A stretch of 64,000 bases of DNA. Source: an uncultured Fidelibacterota bacterium (GTDB lineage: Bacteria > Fidelibacterota > Marinisomatia > Marinisomatales > Marinisomataceae). The stretch spans positions 1 to 64,000 of the forward strand of contig CACHCR010000002.1 of assembly GCA_902578385.1 (NCBI GenBank), given 5' to 3'. The position numbers and the translations under genes are program-made. Shown one piece after another: positions 33,021-42,139 of the stretch. Numbering within the stretch: position 1 is the stretch's first letter; each line of letters begins with the position of its first letter. The notes below the pieces were generated by a model that ran no database searches, had not been told where the DNA came from, and worked only from the letters and a program-made list of their open reading frames with translations.

Positions 33021-33860
33021 CTAATGAAAAAATGCTCTAATCAGCTGTTTAGGATATTTAATTATTTTGAGTAAGGTGTCAATTTTTTTCATTAATGGAT
33101 TTTTAGTTTTGTAATACCCTCTTTTAGAAAAATCAATATCAATATTTAAATTATCAAACAGTGGTTCTATACCTTTCTGCCATTTACCCTTTACTATACC
33201 AGTATCACCTTCTTTACCTTCAAAATATGGAATAACTTCCTTAAAACCAGGAGTTAAACATTTTTCATTAAATCTAAAAAAACTATCTTTAATTTTATGG
33301 CTTCTTATAGTTCCAAAAAGTTCAAACATCCATGGGTTTTCATCTGAAATGAGATATTTTTTTAGAGAAGAAGCCTTCCAGAGTGCTGGTGATGTAGTAA
33401 TTCTATATTTTGATTTTTGCTTAATTTTACTAATCATTGGATTATCTGTTGATTCAAAAGAACGTGTTTTATCGTGATTAGTTAATGTTATATTTGAGTA
33501 GTCATTATCCTTCATTATTTTGTAGCATTCGGTAATAGATTTTTCATCAACAAAGTCTGAAATAAAGAAATCATCAAGCATTAGAAGCACTATATCTGAA
33601 TTAGGAATTTTGTTGAGTGCTTGTATTAATATTTCACTCCAAGGAGGTTCATTATCATAATATTGATTGGCCTCCAAATTTCTGATATTTAAATTTCCAT
33701 GATAATTATATTTTTTCTGGTATGTTGTTAATATAATTGGGTATTGACATTCAGGCCAAAATTTTTCAAATAATTTAAAGAACGGATCCCAACAATCTTC
33801 AAAATGATCACATGTATTTACAATGATAGTAATATTCGATGACTTATCTTGATCGTTCAT
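33021..33860 (-). CDS. Probable glycosyltransferase-like protein, GT-A-like
   Basis: The 279-residue protein opens with NITIIVNTCDHFEDCWDPFF, a strand-loop pattern of GT-A enzymes, and has DIVLLMLDDFFISDFVD about residue 95, where the Asp pair could be a DxD-like metal site. YRITTSPALWKASSLKKYL recalls the acceptor region of GT2-like proteins. I do not recognise a defined family. It is the only minus-strand gene between two plus-strand glycan blocks and starts at an ATG at 33860 (a TTG is two codons upstream). Function as a sugar transferase is inference. Confidence 0.5.
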   Translation of the reverse strand: MNDQDKSSNITIIVNTCDHFEDCWDPFFKLFEKFWPECQYPIILTTYQKKYNYHGNLNIRNLEANQYYDNEPPWSEILIQALNKIPNSDIVLLMLDDFFISDFVDEKSITECYKIMKDNDYSNITLTNHDKTRSFESTDNPMISKIKQKSKYRITTSPALWKASSLKKYLISDENPWMFELFGTIRSHKIKDSFFRFNEKCLTPGFKEVIPYFEGKEGDTGIVKGKWQKGIEPLFDNLNIDIDFSKRGYYKTKNPLMKKIDTLLKIIKYPKQLIRAFFH

Positions 33861-33968
33861 GAGCAATGTTGATACAAATTGTAATGATTTGATAAGATAA
33901 TTACAAATTATATTATTTTTTATATGATTTTTATTGTGATATATTATTATCTAAAATTAGATATCCAT

Positions 33969-34877
33969 ATGGAAAGCAAAAAAAATATTATTGTTACAGG
34001 CGGCTCTGGTTTGGTTGGTAAGCATCTTAATAAAATTTTACCTAATGCTATTTATTTATCTTCAAAAGATTGTAATCTAATGAATATGAATGAGATAGAT
34101 TCTATGATGGAAAATTATAATCCAAGAATAGTTATACATTTAGCAGCTAAGGTTGGTGGAATTTTAGATAATATTAATTATCCAGTTGATTATATAGAGC
34201 AAAATTTAATTATAAATGGAAATTTATTAAGAAAATGCCATGAATATAATGTTGAAAGAGTAATTGCTATATTAAGTACTTGCATTTACCCAGATAAAGC
34301 TGATAAGTATCCAATGAGTGAAAACAATTTGTTTAATGGACCACCAGCTGATACTAATTTTTCTTATGCATTATCCAAAAGAGCAATGGCAGTACATATT
34401 GAATCTTATGTTAAGCAGTATCAAAAGCAATGGTGCTATCTTATACCATGTAACTTGTATGGAGAGTATGATAAATTTGAACATCATCATAGTCACTTTG
34501 TTTCAGCTCTTATAAAAAAAATATATAAAGCTGAAGATAGCATTGAGCTGCTTGGGTCAGGTAAGCCCTTAAGACAATTCATGTACGCTGATGATTTAGC
34601 TAATATTATAAAATATTTCATTGATAATAAAGTTAATGAGAATGTAAATGTTGCACCAAATTACACCTACTCAATAGATGAGATTGCAAGAATTGGTATT
34701 AAGTCCTGCGGAAAAGAACATTTAAAGATTATATATAAAAATCAAAAATTAGATGGTCAGTTTAGAAAAGATGTTGATTCTTCAAAGTTATTAAATATTG
34801 TGGGAGACTTTAAATTTACATCATTAGAGGAGGGAATAAAGAAAGTTTATGATAACTTTAGTAAAAGATACAATTGA
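33969..34877 (+). CDS. GDP-L-fucose-synthase/GDP-colitose-synthase-like epimerase-reductase
   Basis: The 302-residue SDR has IVTGGSGLVGKHL for NADP binding, HLAAKVGGI, the STCIYP motif, YALSK (YxxxK) and NLYGEYDKFEHHHSHF, which are distinctive of GDP-4-keto-6-deoxymannose epimerase-reductases (WcaG/Fcl) and their relative ColC. The next genes encode a ColD-like dehydratase and Gmd, so a ColC role in GDP-colitose synthesis is more likely than GDP-fucose synthesis. Start chosen at the ATG at 33969, just before the NADP motif. The 3' end overlaps the next gene by 29 bases. Confidence 0.8.
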   Translation: MESKKNIIVTGGSGLVGKHLNKILPNAIYLSSKDCNLMNMNEIDSMMENYNPRIVIHLAAKVGGILDNINYPVDYIEQNLIINGNLLRKCHEYNVERVIAILSTCIYPDKADKYPMSENNLFNGPPADTNFSYALSKRAMAVHIESYVKQYQKQWCYLIPCNLYGEYDKFEHHHSHFVSALIKKIYKAEDSIELLGSGKPLRQFMYADDLANIIKYFIDNKVNENVNVAPNYTYSIDEIARIGIKSCGKEHLKIIYKNQKLDGQFRKDVDSSKLLNIVGDFKFTSLEEGIKKVYDNFSKRYN

Positions 34878-36003
34878 TAATAAAGATATCGATCGTTTAG
34901 TAAGTTGGCTTAAATCTTATCCAAAGCTTACAAAAGGTGCTGTTACAATAGAGCTTGAAAAGAAGTTTTCAGATTGGATAGGTAGAAAATACTCAGTTTT
35001 CTGTAATTCGGGATCATCAGCCAATCTCTTAATGCTTTACGCACTAAAAGAAGGAAAGTATTTAAAAAACAATAAAGTGGTTGTTCCTGCTATTTCTTGG
35101 GCAACTGATTTAGCTCCAGTTATTCAGTTAGGACTTGACCCAATTTTATGTGACTGCAATTTAGAAGACTTGTCTGTAGACTTAGAGCATTTAGAAGAGA
35201 TTTTTAAGAAGGATAAACCAGCAGCATTGTTATTTGTTTCTATATTAGGACTAGTCCCTGATATGAGTCAACTTATTAAGCTCTGTTCAAAATACGATGT
35301 ATTATTACTTGAAGATACATGTGAATCTATGGGATGCGAATATAAAGGTCAAAAATTAGGCACATTTGGATTAGCATCTACCTTTTCAACATATTTTGGT
35401 CATCACATTTCCACTATTGAAGGAGGTTTTGTTTCAACTGATGATTTAGATTTATATGAATTACTAGTTTCGATGAGAAGTCATGGATGGGATAGAGATT
35501 TAAGTACTAAGACACAGAAACAATTACAAAAAGATTGGAATATTTCAAAATTCAATTCTTTATATACTTTCTATTACAGTGGATTTAATTTTAGATCAAC
35601 AGATTTACAAGCTTATATTGGTTTAACCCAAATTGATAAATTAGATGATTGGGGACTAAAGAGAGAAGCAAATTTTAAGTCTTACCAAAATTTAATTAAT
35701 AATAAATATTGGATGCCCTATGAAAGGCCTAATACTTTTATATCTAATTTTGCATATCCTGTGATTAGTCCCAGTAGAGATAAAATTGTGTCGGATTTAC
35801 AAAAAAATAATGTAGAAGTTAGACCAATGATATCTGGTTCAATGGGAACCCAACCTTTTTATATAAAAGCTTATGGAAGATTAGAACTAAAAAATGCTTC
35901 CATTGTAGATAAGTATGGATTTTATATCCCCAATCACCCAAAATTATCACAAAAAGATTTAGAGTTCATATCTGAAATAATTAACAAAGGAGATTTAAAG
36001 TGA
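34849..36003 (+). CDS. GDP-4-keto-6-deoxymannose 3-dehydratase-like PLP enzyme (ColD type)
   Basis: This 384-residue DegT-fold protein has SVFCNSGSSANLLMLYAL, VVVPAISWATD, LLEDTCESMG and, where aminotransferases carry the PLP Lys, FSTYFGHHISTIEGG with His. This Lys-to-His exchange defines ColD, which removes the 3-hydroxyl of GDP-4-keto-6-deoxymannose with PLP and glutamate, on the way to GDP-L-colitose. Gmd (36000) supplies the substrate and the SDR at 33969 would finish the sugar. RfbH-like CDP-sugar dehydratases also have His but usually an iron-sulfur cluster. The stop overlaps the gmd start. Confidence 0.85.
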   Translation: MITLVKDTIDNKDIDRLVSWLKSYPKLTKGAVTIELEKKFSDWIGRKYSVFCNSGSSANLLMLYALKEGKYLKNNKVVVPAISWATDLAPVIQLGLDPILCDCNLEDLSVDLEHLEEIFKKDKPAALLFVSILGLVPDMSQLIKLCSKYDVLLLEDTCESMGCEYKGQKLGTFGLASTFSTYFGHHISTIEGGFVSTDDLDLYELLVSMRSHGWDRDLSTKTQKQLQKDWNISKFNSLYTFYYSGFNFRSTDLQAYIGLTQIDKLDDWGLKREANFKSYQNLINNKYWMPYERPNTFISNFAYPVISPSRDKIVSDLQKNNVEVRPMISGSMGTQPFYIKAYGRLELKNASIVDKYGFYIPNHPKLSQKDLEFISEIINKGDLK

Positions 36004-36980
36004 AAAAAAAGGCATTAATTACAGGAATTAATGGTCAAGATGGGTCATATCTTGCAGAATTTTTAATTGAAAAAGATTATGAGGTATACGGTGTTCTTAA
36101 AAGAAATTCTGTTGCAGAAAATCAGACAGCTCGTCTTGATTCTGTTTTTTCTCAATTAAACCTTGAATATGCAGATATGACTGATATGTCATCATTAATT
36201 AGAGTTTTAAATCAAGTTAAACCAGATGAAATTTATAATCTTGCAGCTCAGTCTCATGTAAGAATATCTTTTGATCAACCTATATATACTGCACAAGTAG
36301 TTGCAGTTGGAGTTATGAATTTATTGGAGGCTGTTAGACTTATATGCCCAAAAGCAAAAATTTATCAAGCATCTTCTTCTGAAATGTTTGGAAATAATAT
36401 TGATGAAGATGGATTTCAAAGAGAGTCAACTCCAATGAGCCCAGTTTCTCCTTATGGATGTGCTAAAGTTTTTGGTTATAACTTGGTTAGAAATTACAGA
36501 AATTCATATAACCTATTTGCAAGCAATGGAATTCTCTTTAATCATGAATCACCTAGAAGAGGAACAAATTTTGTAACAAATAAAGTTGCAAAAGAAGCAG
36601 TAAGAATTAAAATGGGCTTATCAAAAGAGTTAAAGCTAGGGAATTTAAATGCTGCTAGAGATTGGGGGCATGCAAAAGATTATGTCAAATGTATGTGGCT
36701 TATGCTACAACATAAAAAGCCTGATGATTTTGTAGTTTCTACAGGGAAATCACATACAGTTCAAGATTTAGTTAATTACGTTTTTAATTCTCTTGAAATA
36801 CCAAATTGGGAGCAGTTAATTAAGCAAGATAAGAGGTTTCTTAGAGCTGAGGAGTTAGATGTTTTGAGAGGAGATTGTTCAAAAGCAAAAGAAATATTGT
36901 CATGGAAACATGAATATACTTTTGAAACAATGCTTGATGAAATGGTTGAATACTGGTTAGAGTTTTATAATAAGAATTAA
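36000..36980 (+). CDS. gmd: GDP-mannose 4,6-dehydratase
   Basis: The 326-residue SDR begins at GTG 36000 (overlapping the upstream TGA, with AAAGGAG ahead). It shows ALITGINGQDGSYLAEFL, the Gmd-specific NADP-binding signature, YNLAAQSHVRISFDQP, QASSSEMFGN with the Thr/Ser-Glu catalytic pair, SPYGCAK (YxxxK) and LFNHESPRRGTNFVT. It produces GDP-4-keto-6-deoxymannose. A manB/manC pair is not adjacent, though a phosphohexomutase starts at 63301. The gene ends three bases before a convergent acetyltransferase. Confidence 0.93.
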   Translation: MKKKALITGINGQDGSYLAEFLIEKDYEVYGVLKRNSVAENQTARLDSVFSQLNLEYADMTDMSSLIRVLNQVKPDEIYNLAAQSHVRISFDQPIYTAQVVAVGVMNLLEAVRLICPKAKIYQASSSEMFGNNIDEDGFQRESTPMSPVSPYGCAKVFGYNLVRNYRNSYNLFASNGILFNHESPRRGTNFVTNKVAKEAVRIKMGLSKELKLGNLNAARDWGHAKDYVKCMWLMLQHKKPDDFVVSTGKSHTVQDLVNYVFNSLEIPNWEQLIKQDKRFLRAEELDVLRGDCSKAKEILSWKHEYTFETMLDEMVEYWLEFYNKN

Positions 36981-36982
36981 CT

Positions 36983-37558
36983 TTATTTTATTTCAAGCAG
37001 TTGGTTATCTTCAAGACGAAATTGACCGCAAGTACTAACGTTTTCTTTAAATTTTAACTTATCACCTTTTTTATTAACCCAGCCAACCAATTTTGCAGGA
37101 TTTCCATATACTAAAGAAAAATCTTTAACATCTTTTGTTACAACAGATCCTGCACCAATCATTGAATATTTTCCAATGGTAACTCCACATACAATTGTCG
37201 CATTAGCACCTATTGAAGCAGATTTTTTTACCTTAGTTTTTTGATAGAATTCTGCTCCTTGTTGTGGGAATTCAGATCTAGGTTGTAAAATATTTGTAAA
37301 AACCATTGATGGTCCACAAAACACAAAATCTTCTAGTTCTACTCCTTCATAAACGGAAACATTATTTTGTATTTTTACATTGTTACCAATTTTTACATTA
37401 TTTGCAATATTGACATTTTGACCAATAGAACAACTCTCACCAATTACCACATCAGATTGAATGTGAGAAAAATGCCAAATTTTTGTATTTATACCAATGT
37501 TTACATTTTCATCAACAAAAGAAGAATCATGTATGAAATATTTTTTTTCATTACCCAT
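36983..37558 (-). CDS. UDP-amino-sugar N-acetyltransferase, WbpD/WlbB-like
   Basis: The 191-residue hexapeptide-repeat protein has the WHFSHI turn near the N-terminus, VFCGPSMVFTNILQPRSEFPQ, and IGANATIVCGVTIGKYSMIGAGSVVTKDV, closely matching WbpD/WlbB, which acetylate UDP-2-acetamido-3-amino-glucuronate using acetyl-CoA. VYGNPAKLVGWV near the end is also typical. It is isolated on the minus strand between gmd and the Wzz-like gene. Together with the WbpE-like (26431) and WbpB-like (42140) genes it argues for a diacetamido-uronic acid in the glycan. Confidence 0.85.
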   Translation of the reverse strand: MGNEKKYFIHDSSFVDENVNIGINTKIWHFSHIQSDVVIGESCSIGQNVNIANNVKIGNNVKIQNNVSVYEGVELEDFVFCGPSMVFTNILQPRSEFPQQGAEFYQKTKVKKSASIGANATIVCGVTIGKYSMIGAGSVVTKDVKDFSLVYGNPAKLVGWVNKKGDKLKFKENVSTCGQFRLEDNQLLEIK

Positions 37559-37586
37559 TTTATCTCTAATTTTTAAGTATTATTCA

Positions 37587-37616
37587 TTGTCAAATTAATA
37601 AATTAATTTGTATTAT
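37587..37616 (+). promoter_or_regulatory. Candidate promoter upstream of the Wzz-like gene
   Basis: TTGTCA (37587-37592), an 18-base AT spacer and TATTAT (37611-37616) precede the ATG at 37624 by only seven bases, so a transcript from here would be leaderless or have a minimal leader. TTAATTTG (37603-37610) is also a near match to TAnnTTTG. AT-richness makes chance matches likely. Confidence 0.3.
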
Positions 37617-37623
37617 ATAAGCA

Positions 37624-38547
37624 ATGAATTTAGGCAAATACATTTTAAATTTTCTTACTGATAATAAAAAAACTTTTATTATAAGTTTAGTTTTATGCCA
37701 AGTTATTTTTCTATTATTCTTCTTTTTGTCCAGTAGAGTTTTCGAGTCTAGAACAGATATTATGCCTAATACTAATTCATCAAGTCAACTTGGTCTTAAT
37801 GCTTTATCTGGTCTTATTCCTGGCAACTTTCAAGGCCAGTCTAAATCTCCTAATATTTATTCTACAATAATCAAATCAAAATCATTTTCTAAAGATTTGT
37901 TTAAAAAAACGATTAATGTTAACGGTGATGAGATAGTTGTTTACGACTGGTTATTGGAATCCTATAATTTACATCATGATAATTCAGAAATTGAATTTGA
38001 AAAATTATATAGATTTTTTGTTAACAATATTATTTCAGTACGCTATAATAAGATAACTAATATTGTTACTATTCAGGCATATACTATAGATCCATTTATT
38101 TCTCAGGCATTATTAAAAATTTCTTTAGTAGAGTTGAAAAGTAGGCTTAAACAATATTCTAAGGATACCAAAGCTGCAAATAAGGATTTTATTCTGAGTA
38201 GAATTTCAACTATAGAAGATGAATTAATTGAGATTGAAAATAGATATATTAATTTTTTAAATCAAAATTCCAGTACTAGCTCCCCAAGTCTAAATGTTGC
38301 AAAAAAGAGAATTGAAAGAGAAGTGTTCATTAAAGAAAATTTGCTTAAAGAATTAGCTACAGAGCTAGAAATTAATAAACTTGAAGTCACAAGAAATAAC
38401 CAAGTAGTTATTGATGTGATTGACGAGCCCACTCTAAACTTGCTTAAAGTTTATCCTAAATTCAGTTTATTATTTATTATTTCATTGATGGTAGGATTTG
38501 TTATTCCGTTTATTGTGCACTCTAAAAAAATATTCATTGATAACTAA
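37624..38547 (+). CDS. Wzz/chain-length-determinant-like protein
   Basis: The 307-residue protein has one transmembrane segment near the N-terminus (about residues 17-36) and a second near the C-terminus (about 283-301), with a periplasmic helical part between, the topology of Wzz polysaccharide co-polymerases. ESRTDIMPN after the first helix and VVIDVIDEPTLNLLKVYPK before the second are typical. There is no tyrosine kinase domain. It overlaps the polymerase-like gene that follows. A role in setting glycan chain length or in export with the SLBB protein is likely. Confidence 0.78.
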   Translation: MNLGKYILNFLTDNKKTFIISLVLCQVIFLLFFFLSSRVFESRTDIMPNTNSSSQLGLNALSGLIPGNFQGQSKSPNIYSTIIKSKSFSKDLFKKTINVNGDEIVVYDWLLESYNLHHDNSEIEFEKLYRFFVNNIISVRYNKITNIVTIQAYTIDPFISQALLKISLVELKSRLKQYSKDTKAANKDFILSRISTIEDELIEIENRYINFLNQNSSTSSPSLNVAKKRIEREVFIKENLLKELATELEINKLEVTRNNQVVIDVIDEPTLNLLKVYPKFSLLFIISLMVGFVIPFIVHSKKIFIDN

Positions 38548-39703
38548 TTTCCAAATACCAAAAAATTACTTTGTTTCATCTCTATTGTTTTTGTTGGTTT
38601 TTTCCTATGCATTTCTTCCTATCAATTATTTTTTTAACTCTCTTTATCTAATACTTTTTAGCTTTACCATATTGTCTTTTATTTTATTTTTTGAAGTTAA
38701 AAAATCATTAGTTAACATGGATACTTTTGTCTGGTATTTAATTTTTCTAGTTTGGTATTGTATTCATTTATTTTTTGCTGGACAATTGCAAATTTTACAA
38801 GTTGATTTTAGACCTATATTTTTCTTAAATACAGCTACATTATTTTTTTGTATATATTATTCATTTCTAAGAGAATACATTGTCAAAATTCTTTTTTTAG
38901 CGGGTATAATCTATATGTCTTTTTCAATTAGTACATTTTATTCGCTAATATCATCAAATTCAGTCCAAGGATTTGTTAATATATTTGCATTGAGCGGTCT
39001 AGATAATTCTGGGCAAGATTTTTACCAAAATTATGGTATATGGCTTTCAATATTGATGATTATTAGTGCTCATTTTATGAATATATACCTTAATAAAAAG
39101 TCTAAAACAAGATTCTTATTATTCAGTATCCCTTTTTGTTTTTCATTAATCTTCTTGCTGTTGCTAGGAGCTAGGGCAGCTTTTATTGGTGGAATTGTCG
39201 GACTAATTTTTTTATTAAGAAATGTAGGTTTTAAAAATTTACTTATTAGTACAACATTTATTTCTATTTTTTTAATACCAGTTGCTCTATTTAATCAAGA
39301 TATATTACTAACTGTTACAAGATTTGTTGCTTTATTTGCTGGTACTGATGATTCAGCTAGAGTATTTATGTTTGCTCAAGCTATAGATTTGTGGTCGCAG
39401 GATATATTTACTATTTTATTTGGTGGTGGAATTAAGTCATATCCAATATTTATTGGTGAAAATAATTTAGGATGGTATCCTCATAACATTTTTTTAGAAA
39501 TTTTATGTGAATTAGGAATTATAGGTTTATTTATTTTCTTTGGAATATTTTATAGTGCTTTTCAAAATAAAAATAATGATTTATTAATGACATCATTAAC
39601 GCTTTGTATGATATTAAGCTATTCCTTTACTGGTGGGATTCATGATCTATATAATATATTCTTCTTTTTAGCTTTATCTACTAAAACCAATGTTGATTAT
39701 TAA
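38537..39703 (+). CDS. O-antigen polymerase/ligase-like membrane protein (Wzy candidate)
   Basis: The product (about 388 residues) is a polytopic membrane protein with at least ten hydrophobic segments and a large loop that contains SARVFMFAQAIDLW followed by GGGIKSYP and WYPHNIFLEILCELGIIGLF, the H-N-x-F-L-E pattern typical of Wzy_C/O-antigen ligase proteins. The start is uncertain: no ATG is available near the first helix; I use the TTG at 38537, overlapping the Wzz-like gene by 11 bases. Another TTG lies at 38498. As the only such protein here it is the best Wzy candidate. Confidence 0.72.
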   Translation: MITNFQIPKNYFVSSLLFLLVFSYAFLPINYFFNSLYLILFSFTILSFILFFEVKKSLVNMDTFVWYLIFLVWYCIHLFFAGQLQILQVDFRPIFFLNTATLFFCIYYSFLREYIVKILFLAGIIYMSFSISTFYSLISSNSVQGFVNIFALSGLDNSGQDFYQNYGIWLSILMIISAHFMNIYLNKKSKTRFLLFSIPFCFSLIFLLLLGARAAFIGGIVGLIFLLRNVGFKNLLISTTFISIFLIPVALFNQDILLTVTRFVALFAGTDDSARVFMFAQAIDLWSQDIFTILFGGGIKSYPIFIGENNLGWYPHNIFLEILCELGIIGLFIFFGIFYSAFQNKNNDLLMTSLTLCMILSYSFTGGIHDLYNIFFFLALSTKTNVDY

Positions 39704-39720
39704 CTATATTTAATATCTTA

Positions 39721-40845
39721 ATGAAAACTAAAAACAATATTGTTTGTTCTTTTTGTGTAATGGACACATCAGTGCCAGATATTACTTTTGATGAAAATCA
39801 GCAATGTCAATTTTGTAAAAATCATAAAGAGCGAATTCTTTTTGAGCAAGAAAACTACCCTAATTATCTAAAAAAATTAACCAAAAACATTAAAAGAAAA
39901 TCAAAAAAAAACCAATACGATTGTATGATAGGAGTTAGTGGAGGAGTTGATAGTACTTATGTAGCTTACTATTTAAAAAAAGTTTTGAAGCTAAACCCTT
40001 TAGCAGTTCATCTTGATAATGGTTGGAATTCAGAATTAGCAGTTAAGAATATTGAAAACTGTTTAAAAGCTTTAGATATTGACTTGATAACACATGTAAT
40101 CGATTGGAATGAATTTAAAAAAATTCAAAAAGCTCTATTAGAATCATCTATAAACAATCTAGAGATCGTTACTGATCATGCAATAAATGCTCTTTTAATT
40201 AAAACTGCATCAAAATATAAAATTAAGTATATAATTAATGGAAGTAATACTTCCACAGAAGGAATAATGCCTTCAAGTTGGATGGAAGCAAATCAAAATA
40301 AACAATTAATTAGGTCTATTTTTAAAAAATTTTATCCAAATCATTCGATAAAATCTGTTCCAACAATCTCTTTCCTAGAGTTTTTTTATTATTTGTTAAT
40401 TAAAAAAATTAAGTTTGTACCAATATTAAATTTTATCGAATACAATAAAGAAATCGCAATAGAAATTTTAAAACAAGAAATTGATTATAAGCCATATAGA
40501 TATAAACATTATGAATCAATAATAACACGGTTTTTCCAGGGCTATATTTTGCCGGAAAAGTTTAATATAGATAAAAGGAAAGCACACTTTTCTTCATTGA
40601 TTGTATCAGGCCAAATGTCTAGAGACGATGCTTTAGAAAAATTAAAAGAACATCCATATGGAGATATTCAGGTAATGGAAAGGGATAAAATTTTTTTTCT
40701 AAAAAAACTTGAATTAGATAAGGTACAATTTGAAAAAATAATGAAACATAAACCTATTTCAGCCTCGGTGTATTCTCCCATAAGTATAATGGTAATAAAT
40801 TTTATTGGAAGATTTAAAAAACTATTAAGAAAGTTAACAAGATAA
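39721..40845 (+). CDS. N-acetyl sugar amidotransferase (WbpG/PseA/WbuX type), copy 2
   Basis: The 374-residue protein repeats the layout of copy 1: CSFC and CQFC pairs at the N-terminus, PP-loop IGVSGGVDSTYVA, HLDNGWNSELAV, INGSNTSTEGIMPSSW, and a C-terminal helix bundle. The two copies are clearly paralogous but well diverged. No second hisH/hisF pair is present, so both would share one ammonia source or this copy uses free ammonia. It is followed by a glycosyltransferase, so it may modify a different sugar of the same repeat unit. Confidence 0.85.
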   Translation: MKTKNNIVCSFCVMDTSVPDITFDENQQCQFCKNHKERILFEQENYPNYLKKLTKNIKRKSKKNQYDCMIGVSGGVDSTYVAYYLKKVLKLNPLAVHLDNGWNSELAVKNIENCLKALDIDLITHVIDWNEFKKIQKALLESSINNLEIVTDHAINALLIKTASKYKIKYIINGSNTSTEGIMPSSWMEANQNKQLIRSIFKKFYPNHSIKSVPTISFLEFFYYLLIKKIKFVPILNFIEYNKEIAIEILKQEIDYKPYRYKHYESIITRFFQGYILPEKFNIDKRKAHFSSLIVSGQMSRDDALEKLKEHPYGDIQVMERDKIFFLKKLELDKVQFEKIMKHKPISASVYSPISIMVINFIGRFKKLLRKLTR

Positions 40846-40871
40846 TTTGATTATTTTTTAGGAAAAAAATT

Positions 40872-42089
40872 TTGAAGGTATTAATCATAAATCATTTTGC
40901 AGGTGTGCCAAAAGTAAATGAAGCTTCACTAAGACATTATAACTTTGCAAAATATTTCCAAAAGAAAAAAATAGATTGTTCTATTATAACATCAAAAAAA
41001 AATTACCAAAAGTACGATAGCATGAATTATTCTGAAAACTCGATAGGAGATATTGAATATCTTTTCGTTGATGAACCTAATATAAAATCTAAATCGTTAT
41101 TCGCAAAACTTACTAGAATGGTCGGATTTTCATTTAATCTTTATAAATATTTATTTTTTAAAAAAAATTTTCAAAAGATAGACTATGTTATTGCTAGTAG
41201 CCCTGATTTATTTACTGCTTTTATTGGATACCTTTTTGCTAAAAAAAAATCATCTAAGTTCATATTAGAAATCAGAGATATTTGGCCTTTATCTCAAATT
41301 GAATTACATAATTTTTCCCGCAATCATCCAATGATTATTTTGTTAAAATATCTCGAAAATTTATTACACCGAAAAGCAGATATTATTATTAGTAATTTAC
41401 CATATTATGAAAAATACTTAATTGATCATAATATGCCACATAAAGAATATTATTACATTCCTCAAGTTATTGATAAAGGGTATTATTATGAAAACTATCA
41501 AAAAATAAAATTAAATAAAGAACATTTAAAAATATTTAAATCCTATGATTTTGTAGGAATTTATGCTGGAACAATTGGTAACTATTATGGAATAAAAAAT
41601 ATAATTGAAGCCTTAAGACTAATAGATAAAAAGATGGCTATCATTTTAATGGGTGAAGGAGATTTCAAGAATGATGCTATCAAATTGAAGCAAGAATATA
41701 GTTTAGATAATTTGTTTATAATTGATGGAAGTCCAAAATCGTATTTATTTTCTATCTTAGATAAATGTTCTTTTGGTATTGTTAGTTTCCCTGATAAAAA
41801 AATTTATAAGTATGGAATAGCTTCTTTAAAAATGTTTGATTATTTATATGCACAAATACCTCTTTTGATGATGGGACCTTTTAGTAAATATTCTATTTTG
41901 AAAAATATAAACATAAAATATAAAACAAGATTTTTAGATATCGATGGAATTGTAAATCAATTTAATAGGCTATACGAGATTAATAAACAAACTAGATTGG
42001 ACATAGCAAAAGAAAGCCACCAATTACTAGATGAAAAAGCTTCTATTTCTTTAATGAATAATCAATTAGATAAAATATTTCCGCAGTGA
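40872..42089 (+). CDS. Glycosyltransferase, GT4-like (WbuB/WcaI type)
   Basis: The 405-residue GT-B protein begins at TTG 40872 with AGGA upstream; no ATG is available near. It shows LIINHFAGVPK, the conserved LEIRDIWPLSQIEL segment typical of WbuB-like transferases, DIIISNLPYYEKYL, GIYAGTIGNYYGIKNII and ILMGEGDFKND, and C-terminally SLKMFDYLYAQIPLL. The DIWP motif and gene context suggest transfer of an N-acetylamino-sugar to the lipid-linked glycan at the inner membrane. It follows the second sugar amidotransferase. Confidence 0.82.
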   Translation: MKVLIINHFAGVPKVNEASLRHYNFAKYFQKKKIDCSIITSKKNYQKYDSMNYSENSIGDIEYLFVDEPNIKSKSLFAKLTRMVGFSFNLYKYLFFKKNFQKIDYVIASSPDLFTAFIGYLFAKKKSSKFILEIRDIWPLSQIELHNFSRNHPMIILLKYLENLLHRKADIIISNLPYYEKYLIDHNMPHKEYYYIPQVIDKGYYYENYQKIKLNKEHLKIFKSYDFVGIYAGTIGNYYGIKNIIEALRLIDKKMAIILMGEGDFKNDAIKLKQEYSLDNLFIIDGSPKSYLFSILDKCSFGIVSFPDKKIYKYGIASLKMFDYLYAQIPLLMMGPFSKYSILKNINIKYKTRFLDIDGIVNQFNRLYEINKQTRLDIAKESHQLLDEKASISLMNNQLDKIFPQ

Positions 42090-42139
42090 ATGCTCCGATA
42101 TGGTATTTCTTTTTTAAGAATTAATGTCTATCTTATTTT

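Noticed and set aside
33861-33968. Small gene or RNA in the divergent spacer
   Set aside because: Only low-complexity AT sequence was seen, with no stable hairpin or coding signal.
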